The notes under the pieces were generated by a model, which was given only the letters and a program-made list of their open reading frames with translations, was not told where the DNA came from and made no database searches. DNA of 64,000 nt from Manihot esculenta (taxonomy: Eukaryota; Streptophyta; Magnoliopsida; Malpighiales; Euphorbiaceae): positions 18,322,000 through 18,385,999 of the forward strand of contig NC_035164.2 of NCBI RefSeq assembly GCF_001659605.2. Reading direction: 5' to 3'. Positions 1 to 12,752 of the stretch are shown here, piece by piece (the first letter of the stretch is position 1; every line of letters starts with the position of its first letter). A program made the translations under genes and the position numbers.

Positions 1-228
1 CCCCATCTAGAGCATTGATGAGAGCTCTAGTAAGGGGTTACAGAGATAGTGCATGCACAGGTTGAGCCTTGGTACAGAGCACAGTTTTATGTTTTTACAG
101 AAAATGCATGACCATGTATGGGATTTTACAGGTATTCAGAGAGTATAGCAGGCTTGCTACGGGTCCTGGCGACCTTAAGTCGACCCGGATCCTAGCGCCG
201 GTGGTCGTCCGATTTTCGGGTCGTTACA
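1..228 (+). repeat. 3' end of the 5' LTR of element 1
   Basis: These 228 bases align without gaps to the last 228 bases of the 3' LTR (17305-17532) and end in the same CGGGTCGTTACA terminus, just before the primer-binding site. About five substitutions separate the two copies. The rest of this LTR lies to the left of the window. Confidence 0.95.
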
Positions 229-231
229 GAT

Positions 232-244
232 TGGTATCAGAGCC
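232..244 (+). promoter_or_regulatory. Primer-binding site of element 1
   Basis: TGGTATCAGAGCC lies three bases after the LTR end. It is the usual plant retrotransposon site complementary to the 3' end of initiator tRNA-Met, where minus-strand DNA synthesis is primed. Confidence 0.9.
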
Positions 245-433
245 CTTGGTTCATATGGTCGGACCTATAGAGAGTGTCGAGCTCATAGAGGTTAGAGGAG
301 GTCAAGCACAATAGGAAATCATGTCCGCTAGGATAGGATGTTGAGTCCTGTCTATTTGATGCTGTGAAATGCCATGATGTATGCATGTGCAATTTATATG
401 CTGATGTGTTATGTATTGTTTTTCAGAGTTAAG

Positions 434-3400
434 ATGAGAGGAACTCGTCGATCTGCACGATTGACTGGAGTCCCACCAGAAAGTGAGGGTTCAGATGCTC
501 GTCCTCCGGCGTTGTCCAGGGCGATGTCTCAGAGATCAAGCAGGGAAGGTACGTCAAGGGACCCTAGAAGGTCTTTTGACGAGAGCAGAAGAGGAACAGT
601 TAGAGGAGGGAGGTCAGAGGAAGTGAGGGAGGCTATGGATGGTGACCAGAGTAGAGATGAAACCATGGGTGTGGACAGGTCTGAAGAGGGTATGGGAGAG
701 TCTCAAGGAGGTGCTCAGGCCTCGGGGTCTGGTTATCCACCCCACTATCCACCCTTTTCACAGGGCCCGGGGTATCCGAAGGGAGGTACGTCGGATTACT
801 CTAGTTTTGCCCCATATCCTACTTACATGCCTTATATGCCTTATCCTTCCTTTTACCCACCATATCCCATGTATCCACCCTCACCTATCCATCCAAGTAC
901 AGCATACCTAGAGCCAAGTGATACAATACCTACTCCATCACCTGAACCAGTAGTCCCTGTTGTTCAAGCACCTCAACCTAGCTCATCTAGGGGAAGCAAA
1001 GTGAAGATGACAGAGTATCTGAAATTGGATGCTCCTAAATTCAATACGGGAGATGATCCATTTGAGTACCTCAGAACGGTGAAGATGATAACCGATGAGT
1101 TGGGAGCTGATGATAGCAGAGCCATTGAAATGGTAGGGTTTACACTAAAGTGTAAGAAAGCTCGAGAGTGGTTCAAGAATTATGTGGAACCCAGGTTGGA
1201 CAGCATGTCATGGGGAGAGTTCGCCAATGAGTTTGCTGGGTGGGCTTTTCCTGATAGTTCCCGGGAGATGAAAGTCATAGAATTTGAATAGTTGAGGTAG
1301 ACGGAAGAGATGAGTGTCGATGAATTTACAGATAAGTTTCTGGAGTTGCTTCAGTATGTGGGTCAGGCTTATGACACAGACCAGAAGAAGGCAAGGAGAT
1401 ATACTATGAGACTGCATTCCAGGTATTCCTCCTTGATTCTTCCAGCAGAGAAAGAGAGTTTCCACTCTATAGTGGATGCCGCTAGGAAAATGGAGGCAAG
1501 TGCCATTATTCAGGAGACAGTTAAACAGTCGAAGGCACAGTCTTTCGGATCCAAGCTCGATCCCTCTTCTCAGAGTACAGCAGGAGCGGGCAGCAAGAGA
1601 TGGGGAAAGGCAAAAGTTAAAAAGAATAAGTTCTGGAGCAAGATTAAGTCTGGGTTCGGATTTGGTAGTGGCTCAAGCTCTGGCACAGATAGTTTAGTCT
1701 GTTTGAGATGCGGGAGATCACACAGAGGAGCTTGTCGGTTGGGATCTACAGCTTGTTATAAATGTGGGCAGGAAGGACATTTTGCTTGGGAATGTCCGCA
1801 AGTGACCGTCATGGCACCATCCCAGCAGATGACTTCTGGCAGTGTGGTCCACTCAGCAGCTTCAGCTATGCCTCAGAGTAGTGGTAGAGGTAGAGGGAGA
1901 GGGTTAGCCTCTTCTTCAGCAGTAGGTTCCCGAGGTGGAGGTCCGGTAGCCCCAGCACGGATTTTCACTGTGACTCAGGAGGAGGCAAACACGTCAAACA
2001 CAGTGGTGTCAGGTAACCTCATCATTGGGTGTTCAGATGTGTATACTTTGATGGACCCCGGTGCTTCTCACTCTTTTATTGCTTCGAGAGCTGTGGAGAG
2101 GTTGGTTCTGATGATCTCTGAGTTAGAGTGTCCTCTCTGGGTCAGTGGACCCAAATGTGACCCATCAGTGGCAGTGTCAGTCTGTCGCTTCAGTCCAGTA
2201 TTCATAGAGGGTAGATGCCTTCCAGCTGACCTTGTGGTTCTAGATTTGACAGATTTTGATGTCATTCTAGGGATGGATTGGCTATCTACATATGGTGCTA
2301 CCTTGGACTGCAGAGACAAGGTAGTTAGTCTCAGAGACCAGGATGGGTCAGGGTGTGTCTTCAGAGGAGATAGGAGGGGGACACCTAGAGGTTTGATTTC
2401 AGCCCTTCAGGCTCGTCTTTTGCTTAGGAGGGGTTGTCAGGGGTTTCTAGCTCATGTGAGGGAGCGAGATAGTCAGGTTAGGGAACCAGCCTCCATACCA
2501 GTAGTCCGAGAATTTCTAGATGTCTTCCCAGACGAGCTTCCAAGACTACCATCTGATAGGGAGATAGAGTTTGAAATTGAATTGCTGCCTGGTACCAGAC
2601 CTATCTCTATTCCTCCCTACAGGATGGCGCCAGCAAAGTTAAAAGAGCTGAAAGAGCAGTTACAGGAATTGGTAGATAAGGGTTTCATCCACCCTAGTAC
2701 CTCACCTTGGGGTGCTCCAATACTGTTTGTCAGAAAGAAGGATGGATCCCTCAGACTTTGTATCGACTACAGGCAGTTAAACAAGGTCACTAACAAGAAT
2801 AGGTATCCCCTACCTAGGATCGATGATCTATTCGACCAGCTAGCTGGAGCAGGTTATTTTTCTAAAATAGAACTGAGATCTGGGTATCATCAGTTGAAAG
2901 TCAGAGAGGCAGATGTGCCAAAGACAGCTTTCAGGACCAGATATGGGCATTATGAGTTCTTAGTAATGCCGTTCGGGTTAACTAACGCCCCTGCAGCATT
3001 CATGGATCTCATGAACAGAGTTTTCAGTGAGTATCTGGATCACTTTGTTATTGTTTTCATCGATGATATCTTAGTGTATTCCAGAGATGCAGAGGAGCAT
3101 GCCCAGCATCTGAGGATAGTTCTGCAGACACTGAGAGAGCATGGTTTATATGCCAAGTTCTCTAAGTGTGAGTTTTGGTTAAGGAGCATTGCGTTCTTGG
3201 GACATGTAGTGTCAGCAGAAGGGATTGAGGTAGACCCCAAGAAAATAGAGGTTGTAGCTAGCTGGCTCAGACCCACTTCAGTGACAGAGATTAAAAGCTT
3301 TTTGGGATTGGCAGGCTACTACAGGAGGTTCGTTCAGGACTTCTTAAAGATAGCTGCTCCTATGACCAAACTGACTAAGAAGAATCAGCGGTTCGAGTGG

Positions 3401-5355
3401 TCGGATCAGTGTACAGAGAGCTTTGACGAGCTAAAGAGAAGATTAACATCAGCACTGGTGTTAGCTCTGCATGTCAGTAATAAGGACTTCACAGTGTTCT
3501 GTGATGCGTCTCGTGTGGGATTGGGTTGTGTTTTGATGCAGAGTGACAGGGTGATTGCTTATACTTCGAGACAGCTGAAAAAGCACGAGTTGAATTACCC
3601 CACCCATGACCTAGAGATGGCGGCAGTTATTTTTGCACTCAAGATGTGGAGGCATTACCTTTATGGGGTTAAATGCGAGATCTTCACCGATCACAAGAGT
3701 TTACAATACATCTTGAGCCAGAGAGAGCTGAATTTGAGGCAGAGAAGATGGGTAGAACTGCTCAGTGACTATGATTGTAAGATCCAGTATCATCCGAGTA
3801 AGGCGAATGTTGTGGCAGACGCCCTAAGCCGGAAATCACTAGGCAGTTTGTCTCATATAGCAGCAGAGAGAAGACCAGTGGTGATGGAGTTTTATACGCT
3901 CATCGACGAAGGGCTACAGCTAGACTTGTCTGATACTGGTGCGTTGATAGCACAAATGAGAGTGATACCAGTGTTTCTGGAGCAGGTGGCTCAAAAACAG
4001 CTTGAGAACCCTGAGTTAGTTAAAATTGCCAGGACTGTTCAGTCAGGCAATAGTACAGAGTTCAGATTTGACAACAAAGGGATCCTCCACTATGGGAATC
4101 GACTATGTGTACCAGATGACAGCAATCTGAAAGAAAACATTATGAGAGAAGCTCATAATGCAAGATACAGTGTTCACCCTGGAGCCACCAAGATGTATCA
4201 GGATTTGAAAAAGGTGTATTGGTGGCCGGCTATGAAGAAAGAGGTGGCACAGTTTGTATCCGCCTGTGAGGTTTGCCAGAGGGTGAAATTGGAACATCAA
4301 AAGCCGGCTGGAATGCTTAATCCACTGCCGATTCCAGAGTGGAAATGGGAGAACATAGCTATGGATTTTGTAGTGGGCTTACCGGCAGCGTCCAACAGAT
4401 TAGACTCCGTATGGGTGATTGTGGACAGACTGACTAAATCTGCTCATTTTATCCCTGTTAGGAGTAGTTATTCTGTGGATAAGTTGGTACAGGTCTATGT
4501 GGACGAGATAGTCAGATTACATGGAGTTCCAGTGTCTATAGTATCAGACAGAGGACCTCAGTTTACCTCCAGATTTTGGCGGAGTTTGCAGAGTGCTATG
4601 GGCACGAGGTTGGATTTGAGCACTACTTTCCATCCACAGACTGATGGACAGTCAGAGAGGACCATCCAGACCATAGAGGATATGCTCAGAATGTGTGTGT
4701 TAGATTTTGGCGGTTCTTGGAGGCAGCATCTACCTTTGGTGGAGTTTGCCTACAATAACAGCCATCATGCTAGCATAGGGATGGCTCCTTATGAAGCGTT
4801 GTATGGAAGGAAATGCAGATCACCTATTTGCTGGGAGGAAGTAGGAGAGAAGATTCTTGCAGGACCAGAGTTAGTAGAGATTACCAGTAGAGTGGTGCCC
4901 GTTATCAGAGAGAGAATTAGAACTGCTGTTAGCAGACAGAAAAGCTATGCAAATATCCGCCGGAAATAGATTGAGTTTCAGGAGGGGAATTGGATATTGC
5001 TGAAGGTGTCTCCAATTAAGGGAGTGGTTCGTTTTGGGAGAAAAGGTAAGCTAGCTCCACGATACATTGGACCCTTTGAGATCTTGCAGAAGGTTGGAAA
5101 TGTGTCGTATAAGCTGGATTTACCTGCTTCTATGGAAAGGATTCACCCGGTGTTCCATGTTTCTATGCTACGGAAGTTTGTGTCATATCCGAGTAAGGTT
5201 CTTAGTGAGCCTGATGTAGAAATCCTTAGAGATCTTACCTATGTAGAGCAGCCAGTACGGATCCTAGACACGCAGATCAGGCAGCTGAGGAACAAGGAAA
5301 TTCCAATGGTGAAAGTCCTTTGGAACCACCACAACCTAGAAGAGTGCACCTGGGA
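434..5355 (+). pseudogene. gag-pol of element 1, three nonsense codons, 3' end displaced
   Basis: The frame starting at the ATG at 434 stays open in phase across the whole interval apart from TAG codons at 1289, 1298 and 4967. Element 2 has CAG at each of the three equivalent codons, so each is a C-to-T change. Visible parts in order: proline- and tyrosine-rich gag, a CCHC zinc knuckle ([14 protein letters not shown], near 1760), protease with DPGASHS (near 2050), reverse transcriptase with FIDDIL (near 3060), RNase H with FCDASR (near 3500), integrase HHCC zinc region (near 4150-4280) and DDE core (SDRGPQF near 4550), a GPF module (near 5070), and the start of the chromodomain. Element 2 then interrupts it. 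The last codons resume at 15317. Confidence 0.93.
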
Positions 5356-7660
5356 TGTAACGACCCGAAAATCGGACCGCTACCGGCGCTAGGATCCGGG
5401 TCGACTTAAGGCCGCCGGGACCCGTAGCAAGCCTGAACATATAACCTGAAAACCTGTATAATCCCATACATGATCACAACATGCATACAAATTTAAAACT
5501 TTTCTTTCATTCATTTCTCATACACCAACTCAACCTGAACATACATGTACATAGACATGATCATAATCATGATCCCTCTGTGGGATCTCTTCAATGCCCC
5601 AACGGGCGATACAACATAAGATGAGTTGGCTTAAACATAAACATTATAAAACATTTCTATAGATTATGTATCAAAGGGATTACAATACTCATAGGGTCAA
5701 GCACATCTATAATCTCAATATACCTCATTACATAACATACTGTAATCTCTTACATTACATCATAGTACAATTGTCATGTCCACAATCTAACTATTACATC
5801 AGCATACTTCAATAAACTCTGGCTAACCTTCTGATCTACCCTGTACCTGCACATCTGGGGTTAGGGGAGAGGGGTGAGCTACAAAGCCCAGTGAGCAGAA
5901 TAGTATAAAACCATATTTTAAAATTTCATGCTTTCATGGAATGCAACACATCACAACAAATCACATCTCGGATGGTATTGTCACCTATAGTCCTCTACAT
6001 AGGTCCAACTGTGCCGGGACGTAGAATGGGTCAACCGGTCTTTCCCTTATCATAACATATCATATGGACCAACTGTGCCAGGGACGTAGAATGGGTACAA
6101 CCTGGACTTTCTCTTACATCGTGCCAGGGACGTAGAATGGGTACAACCTGGACTTCCATACTATAACATGCCATAACATCAATCATATCATATGAGGACT
6201 AAAGGATCATCCAATAACCAATCCACATCAACATTAACATCATAAATGCAATGCAACATATTCGTGAATACTAATGCAAGCAACCTATTATATCTCATGG
6301 CATTCATGATGCATGAATCATGCTCAAAATTCATATTTCATTTATTTAAACTTAAGGTTTATTCCACTCACCTCTGGCTAGCTCTGACAAACTCTGTAGC
6401 AGCTGGCTCACTGCTGGGGTCCTCGGTTCCTCGGGTCCGAACCTACACAGGTGGACTCCAATGAGGGACCAAACATACATAACATAACTCTAATATATTC
6501 CCCAAAAACCCCCTAAAACATCATGTAACAATCACATAACAACATGCAAGAAATGGCTGGACAGGGCACTTTCGGCGGCAGGTTCGGCGGCCGAAAGTCC
6601 TTCCAGAGCCGAAAGTCAGGCAGGTTCGGCGGCACCTTCGGCGGCCGAAACTCCCAGACAGAGACGAAACTCATGCATGTTCGGCGGCACCTTCGGCGGC
6701 CGAAAGTCCCAGACAGAGACGAAAGTCTCCCTTCGGGGGCAACTTCGGCAGCCGAAAGGCCTGCCTCACCAGCCATGTTCGGCGGCCGAAAGTGCCTTCG
6801 GCTGCCGAACCTGGTTTCTGCCGAAGGGCAGAAACTTGGCTCCCAAATGCATTTTCGCCTCCCAACTCACCAATCATGCATATACCTCAGTTAAATCATG
6901 CATACAAGTTCCTAGGGGCCTCAAAACATCAAATACCCCAACTACAACACTTCAAACACACAAAAACAACATACATTGTCCAAGACATCAAGATTAACCC
7001 ATAACTCCACATATAACCTAACATGCATTTCTACTCATCGATCTAGCATAAAACTTATTGAAAACACATAAGGAGCTTAAGATCGGCTCTTACCTCTTGA
7101 AGATCGAGAGGGAGACGACCTAAACTTGGAGATCCAAGAAGATGAGCTCCTGAGTTCCCAAAGCTCCAAAACTTGTTTCAAAAGTTCAAAACTTTCAATG
7201 CAAGCTTAAAACTCAAGAAAAATGGTGGGGATTTGGAGGAAGAACACTAGGTTTGCAAAGGGAAAGTCGGAAGCTTGCTGTGGCCGAAAATGGGAGAAAG
7301 CTCGCCCATTTCGGCTAAGTGCCCCTTATATAGTGGCTGGCCAGGCCACGTTCGGGGGCCGAACGTGCCTCCGCATCCATGCAAATGTTCGGCGGCCGAA
7401 CTTGACTTTCGGCGGCCGAACCTGAACTTCCCTAACTCATGCTTTCGGGGGCCTAACGTGCCTCCAAAACGCATGCATGTTCGGCGGCCGAACTTGACTT
7501 TCGGCGGCCGAACCTGGGTTTTCCTCCAATGCTATTTTTCATGCAAAAACTCATTAAAACATTTTTATAAAACATGATTCTACCCTTCTAGAGGTCTCCG
7601 ACATCCGAGATTCCACCGGACGGTAGGAATTCCGATACCGGAGTCTAGCCGGGTATTACA
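5356..7660 (-). repeat. 3' LTR of element 2
   Basis: Read on the minus strand it starts TGTAATACCC (7660) and ends GGGTCGTTACA (5356). Same architecture as the 5' copy: U3 near-palindromes at about 7385-7515, TATA box near 7325-7335, a dense near-palindrome cluster at 6560-6830, and three copies of the CCAGG...CCTGG hairpin module at about 6008-6155. Small open frames crossing it are by-products of the GC-rich repeat. Confidence 0.96.
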
Positions 7661-7676
7661 TTCTCCCCCCCCTTAA
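7661..7676 (-). promoter_or_regulatory. Polypurine tract of element 2
   Basis: On the minus strand a run of eight G flanked by A (AAGGGGGGGGAGAA) directly precedes the 3' LTR. It is the expected plus-strand primer. Confidence 0.85.
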
Positions 7677-7764
7677 GAACATTCGTCCCCGAATGTCCCT
7701 CACTAGCACATGCATAGCAAACAACACAACATATATAAGCACATAAACACATAGGGATCTAACC

Positions 7765-10700
7765 TTAAAAGAGATGAGGGTATTGCTGGAGCATAGACTC
7801 CCGTGTCTCCCAAGTGCATTCTCCTAAGTTGTGGTGGTTCCATAGGACTTTCACCATCGGGATTTCCTTGTTTCTTAACTTTCTGATCTGGGTGTCTATG
7901 ATCCGTACTGGCTGCTCAACATAGGTGAGATCCTCTTGGACCTCTACATCAGGCTCACTAAGAACCTTACTCGGATCTGACACAAACTTCCTCAACATTG
8001 AAACATGGAAAACCGGATGGATTCTCTCCATCGAAGCAGGTAAATCCAGCTTGTACGACACATTCCCAATCCTTCGCAAGATTTCAAAGGGTCCGATGTA
8101 TCGTGGGGCTAGTTTACCTTTCTTCCCGAAGCGAACCACTCCCTTCATTGGAGACACCTTAAGCAATACCAGATCCCCCTCCTGAAACTCTAACTGTCTC
8201 CTGCGGACGTCTGCATAGCTCTTCTGTCTGCTTGCAGCAGTCTTGATTCTCTCTCTGATTATGGGTACCACCCTGCTGGTGATCTCTACTAGCTCAGGCC
8301 CTGCCAAGGCCTTTTCTCCAACTTCCTCCCAGCAAACAGGTGATCTGCACTTCCTCCCGTATAAAGCTTCATATGGAGCCATCCCGATGCTAGCATGATG
8401 GCTGTTGTTGTAGGCAAACTCCACCAAAGGTAGATGCTGCCTCCAAGAACCGCCAAAGTCCAGCACACACATTCTGAGCATATCCTCGATAGTCTGGATG
8501 GTCCTTTCTGACTGTCCATCAGTCTGGGGGTGGAAGGCAGTACTGAAATCCAACCTAGTACCCATGGCATTCTGCAGACTCCGCCAAAACCTGGAGGTGA
8601 ACTGGGGCCCTCTATCTGACACTATCGAAACAGGAACCCCATGCAACCTAACGATCTCATCCACATATACCTGCGCCAACTTGTCCACAGAGTAGCCACT
8701 CCTGACAGGGATGAAGTGAGCAGATTTGGTGAGTCTGTCCACAATCACCCATATGGAGTCCAATCTGTTGGACGTCGCCGGTAACCCCACTACGAAGTCC
8801 ATAGCTATATTCTCCCATTTCCATTCTGGAATAGGTAGCGGGTTAAGCATTCCAGCCGGCTTCTGATGTTCCAGCTTCACCCTCTGACATACTTCGCAGG
8901 CGGACACAAACTGTGCTACTTCTTTCTTCATCGCTGGCCACCAATAAACTTTCTTCAAATCTTGATACATTTTGGTGGCTCCGGGGTGAATGCTGTATCT
9001 TGCATTATGAGCCTCTCTCATAATGTCTCCTTTTAGCCCAATGTCATCTGGTACACATAGTCTGCTCCCAAAGCGGAGGATCCCCTTACTGTCGAATCTG
9101 AACTCACTATCATTGCCTGACTGAACAGTCCTGGCAATCTTCACTAACTCCGGGTCCTCATGCTGTTTCTGAGCCACCTGCTCTAGAAACACGGGTGTTA
9201 CTCTCATCTGGGCCACCAAGGCACCTGTACCAGATAACTCCATCTGTAGACCTTCCTCAATAAGCTTATAGAACTCCTTCACCACTGGCCTCCTCTCTGC
9301 CGATATGTGGGATAAACTACCGAGTGATTTCCGGCTTAAGGCGTCTGCCACAACATTCGCCTTACCCGGATGGTACTGAATCTTGCAATCATAGTCACTC
9401 AGCAGCTCCACCCATCTCCTCTGTCTCAAATTCAAATCCCTCTGACTCAAGATGTACTGCAGGCTCTTATGATCTGTAAAGATCTCACATTTCACCCCAT
9501 AGAGGTAATGCCTCCACATCTTGAGTGCAAAGATTACTGCTGCCATCTCAAGGTCGTGTGTGGGGTAATTCAACTCATGCTTCTTCAGCTGCCTAGAAGC
9601 ATAAGCAATCACCTTCTCATTCTGCATCAGTACACAACCCAGTCCCACACGGGACGCATCACAAAAGACTGTAAAGTCCTCTCCACTAGATGGCAGAGCT
9701 AACACTGGTGCTGAAGTCAACTTCTTTTTAAGCTCTTCGAAACTCTCCTCGCACTGGTCGGTCCACAGAAACTTCTGACTCTTCCTGGTTAGTCTGGTTA
9801 GAGGAGCTGCTATCTTTGAGAAGTCCTGAACGAACCTCCTGTAGTAACCTGCCAAACCCAAGAAACTTCTAATCTCTGTCACTGAAGTGGGTCTAGGCCA
9901 GTTAGCCACAGTTTCTGTCTTCTTGGGATCTACCTCAATACCATTCTCTGACACTACATGCCCCAAGAACGAAATGCTCCTCAGCCAGAACTCACATTTA
10001 GAGAACTTGGCATACAAGCCATGTTCCCTCAAAGTCTGCAAGACCAACCGCAGATGATGGGCATGCTCCTCTGCATTCCTGGAATACACTAAGATATCAT
10101 CTATGAAGACAATAACAAAGTGATCCAGGTATTGACTGAATACTCTGTTCATGAGATCCATGAATGCTGCAGGGGCGTTGGTTAACCCGAACGGCATTAC
10201 AAGGAACTCAAAATGCCCATATCTGGTCCTGAAGGCTGTCTTCGGCACATCCTCATCCCTTATCCTTAGCTGATGGTACCCCGATCTTAGATCTATTTTG
10301 GAGAAACAACCTGCTCCGGCTAGCTGGTCGAATAGATCATCGATCCTTGGCAATGGGTACCTATTCTTGGTAGTGACTTTGTTCAACTGCCTATAGTCGA
10401 TACAAAGTCTAAGGGATCCATCCTTCTTCCTCACAAACAAGACCGGAGCACCCCAAGGTGAGGTACTCTGTCGGATGAAACCCTTTTCTACCAGCTCCTG
10501 CAATTGCTCTTTTAACTCCTTTAACTCTGCTGGGGCCATCCTGTAGGGAGGGATAGAGATCGGTCTAGCTCCAGGTACCAACTCTATCTCGAACTCTATC
10601 TCCCTAGCAGGTGGTAAACCTGGAAGTTCATCAGGAAAGACATCCTGAAACTCTCTGACAACTGGCACCGAGGCTGGCTCCCTGACCTGACTGTCTAGCT

Positions 10701-12744
10701 CTCTCACATGAGCTAAGTACCCCTGACATCCCTTCCTAAGCAACCTACGAGCCTGAAGAGCTGATATCAGACCTCTAGGTGTGCCCCTCTTGTCTCCTCT
10801 GAAGGCGACCTCTGACCCGTTCTGATCTCTGAACCTGACTACCTTGTCCCTACAGTCCAAGGTAGCACCATGGGTAGATAGCCAATCCATCCCTAGAATG
10901 ACGTCAAAGTCTGTCAAATCTACAACCACAAGGTCGGCGGAGAGGCATCTTCCCTCAACAAAAACTGGACTGTACTGGCAGACTGACACTGCCACTGACG
11001 GGTCACACTTGGGTCCACTGACCCATAGGGGACACTCTAACCCAGAGACTATCAGACCCAACCTCTCAACGGCTCTCGGAGCAATAAATGAATGAGATGC
11101 ACCCGGGTCCATTAATGCATACACATCAGAACACCCAATGACGAGATTACCTGACACCACGGTGTTGGATGTGTTAGCCTCCTGCTGAGTCATGGTGAAG
11201 ATCCTGGCTGGAGCTGATGGACCTTCACCTCGGGAACCAGAAGAAGAGGCTACCCCTCTCCCTCTACCTCTGCCACTGCCCTGAGTTGTGGCTGGAACTG
11301 CTGGCTGTGCCACACTACCAGAAGCTGTCTGCTGGGGCTGGCCCATAAAAGGTGCTCTAGGACAATCCCGAGCCATGTGTCCCTCCTGTCCACATCTGAA
11401 ACATGTGTTAGTCCCAGCTCGACACACTCCCCTGTGCGGTCTTCCACATCTCTGACATTCTGTACCATCTGAGCCTGAGCTCGAGCCACCGCCGAATCCC
11501 AAGCCGGATTTCAACTTGTTCCAAAACTTATTCTTCTTCGACTTCCTGGTGGTGTTATCCCATCTCTTCTTGCCTGAACTCTGAGAAGAGAACCCTGGTC
11601 CTCCTCTGCCTGGGGTCTTAACCCCTGAAGACTGGGTCACTGATTGCTTCACTGACCCCTCAACTATAGCACTTGCCTCCATTCTTCGAGCCATATCCAC
11701 CACAGTGTGGAAACTTTCTCTCTCAGCTGACTGAACCAATGAGGAGTACCTGGAATGCAGCTTCATAACATATTTCTTGGCTTTCTTCGTATCTGAATCT
11801 AGAGCTTGCCCTGAAAAAGGCAATAGCTCCAAGAATTTATCCGTGAACTCCTCTACACTCATGTGCTCTGACTGCCTCAGTTGCTCAAACTCAATCATTT
11901 TCAGTTCTCTGGAACTGTCTGGAAAAGCCCATCCAGCGAACTCATTCGCAAATTCTTCCCACGTCATACCGTCTAGTCTCGGGTCCACATAACACTTGAA
12001 CCATTCCCGTGCCTTCTTGCACTTTAAAGTGAACCCTGCCATCTGAATGGCCCTGCTGTCACTTGCCCCTAGCTCATCAGTTATCGTCTTCACCACTCTC
12101 AGATACTCAAAGGGGTCATCCCCTGACTTGTATTTGGGAGCATCTAACTTGAGGTAGTCTGTCATCTTTACCTTGCTCCCATCAACTGAGCTAGGTCTAG
12201 GAGGTTGAGTAACTGGGGCTGCTGGTTCTGTAGGTGGTGGAGGTGGAGGTGCAGCATTCCCCGAGGTGGGGTTTGCCGGGTTTGGATAGAAGGGTGAGGG
12301 TGGATAAGCTGGGTACTGTGTATAAGGTGGATAGAAAGGTGGATAAGGCATGTAGGTAGGGTAGGGGTGAAAGCTGGAGTAATCCGACGTACCTCCCATC
12401 GGATACCCTGAACCCTGTGGGAAGGGTGGATAATGGGGTGGAAAACCATACCCCGAGGCCTGAACGCCTCCCTGTGACTCCCCTGTCCCTTCTTCCTGCA
12501 TGCTCACTTCCAGGTTCCCATCCCTCCTCTGATCCTCTTTCATAACCTCCCTCACATCTGAAGAACTTCCTCCTCTATCAGTCCCCCTTCTGCTAGCATC
12601 AAAAGACCTTCTAGGGTCCCTTGACACTCTTTCTCTGTTGGCTCTACAAGACATTGCCCTAGGCAATGTAGGAGGACGGGCGCTCGTGCCCTCATCCTCA
12701 GGTGGCACTCCAGTCAACCGTGCAGATCGACGAGTTCCTCTCAT
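7765..12744 (-). CDS. Intact gag-pol polyprotein with chromodomain (element 2)
   Basis: One open frame of 1659 residues encodes all proteins for retrotransposition. I chose the ATG at 12744 ([12 protein letters not shown]) because it is shared by elements 1 and 3 and lies 8 bases after a predicted splice acceptor; an in-frame ATG at 12810 lies upstream. Parts in order, approximate residues: proline/tyrosine-rich gag (1-440), CCHC knuckle [14 protein letters not shown] (about 448-461), aspartic protease DPGASHSF (about 545), reverse transcriptase with FIDDIL (about 880), RNase H FCDASR (about 1026), integrase HHCC zinc region (about 1245-1285), DDE core with MDF (1314), SDRGPQF (1375) and DGQSERT (1413), a GPF module, and a C-terminal chromodomain (about 1610-1655). 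Chromodomains of this clade are known to steer integration to heterochromatin. No stop or frameshift is visible. Confidence 0.96.
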   Translation of the reverse strand: MRGTRRSARLTGVPPEDEGTSARPPTLPRAMSCRANRERVSRDPRRSFDASRRGTDRGGSSSDVREVMKEDQRRDGNLEVSMQEEGTGESQGGVQASGYGFPPHYPPFPQGSGYPMGGTSDYSSFHPYPTYMPYPPFYPPYTQYPAYPPSPFYPNPANPTSGNAAPPPPPPTEPAAPVTQPPRPSSVDGSKVKMTDYLKLDAPKYKSGDDPFEYLRVVKTITDELGASDSRAIQMAGFTLKCKKAREWFKCYVDPRLDGMTWEEFANEFAGWAFPDSSRELKMIEFEQLRQSEHMSVEEFTDKFLELLPFSGQALDSDTKKAKKYVMKLHSRYSSLVQSAERESFHTVVDMARRMEASAIVEGSVKQSVTQSSGVKTPGRGGPGFSSQSSGKKRWDNTTRKSKKNKFWNKLKSGLGFGGGSSSGSDGTECQRCGRPHRGVCRAGTNTCFRCGQEGHMARDCPRAPFMGQPQQTASGSVAQPAVPATTQGSGRGRGRGVASSSGSRGEGPSAPARIFTMTQQEANTSNTVVSGNLVIGCSDVYALMDPGASHSFIAPRAVERLGLIVSGLECPLWVSGPKCDPSVAVSVCQYSPVFVEGRCLSADLVVVDLTDFDVILGMDWLSTHGATLDCRDKVVRFRDQNGSEVAFRGDKRGTPRGLISALQARRLLRKGCQGYLAHVRELDSQVREPASVPVVREFQDVFPDELPGLPPAREIEFEIELVPGARPISIPPYRMAPAELKELKEQLQELVEKGFIRQSTSPWGAPVLFVRKKDGSLRLCIDYRQLNKVTTKNRYPLPRIDDLFDQLAGAGCFSKIDLRSGYHQLRIRDEDVPKTAFRTRYGHFEFLVMPFGLTNAPAAFMDLMNRVFSQYLDHFVIVFIDDILVYSRNAEEHAHHLRLVLQTLREHGLYAKFSKCEFWLRSISFLGHVVSENGIEVDPKKTETVANWPRPTSVTEIRSFLGLAGYYRRFVQDFSKIAAPLTRLTRKSQKFLWTDQCEESFEELKKKLTSAPVLALPSSGEDFTVFCDASRVGLGCVLMQNEKVIAYASRQLKKHELNYPTHDLEMAAVIFALKMWRHYLYGVKCEIFTDHKSLQYILSQRDLNLRQRRWVELLSDYDCKIQYHPGKANVVADALSRKSLGSLSHISAERRPVVKEFYKLIEEGLQMELSGTGALVAQMRVTPVFLEQVAQKQHEDPELVKIARTVQSGNDSEFRFDSKGILRFGSRLCVPDDIGLKGDIMREAHNARYSIHPGATKMYQDLKKVYWWPAMKKEVAQFVSACEVCQRVKLEHQKPAGMLNPLPIPEWKWENIAMDFVVGLPATSNRLDSIWVIVDRLTKSAHFIPVRSGYSVDKLAQVYVDEIVRLHGVPVSIVSDRGPQFTSRFWRSLQNAMGTRLDFSTAFHPQTDGQSERTIQTIEDMLRMCVLDFGGSWRQHLPLVEFAYNNSHHASIGMAPYEALYGRKCRSPVCWEEVGEKALAGPELVEITSRVVPIIRERIKTAASRQKSYADVRRRQLEFQEGDLVLLKVSPMKGVVRFGKKGKLAPRYIGPFEILRRIGNVSYKLDLPASMERIHPVFHVSMLRKFVSDPSKVLSEPDVEVQEDLTYVEQPVRIIDTQIRKLRNKEIPMVKVLWNHHNLGECTWETRESMLQQYPHLF

Positions 12745-12752
12745 CCTGTTTT

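Noticed and set aside
374..433. Upstream extension of gag in element 1 to an ATG at 374 (and to 12810 in element 2)
   Set aside because: The extra N-terminal residues are not conserved between copies and fall in the predicted intron; the shared start is MRGT(R/H)RSARLTG.
6550..6850. Regular palindromic repeats that could be taken for a CRISPR array
   Set aside because: Spacing is irregular, the repeats are only 13 bp, they lie in LTRs of a plant retrotransposon, and no cas genes exist here.
6246..7577. Many small open frames on both strands inside the LTRs, repeated at 13905-15236
   Set aside because: They arise from the TTCGGCGGCCGAA repeat (reading FGGR, SAAE or RPPN in different frames) and appear on both strands. 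They are not independent genes.
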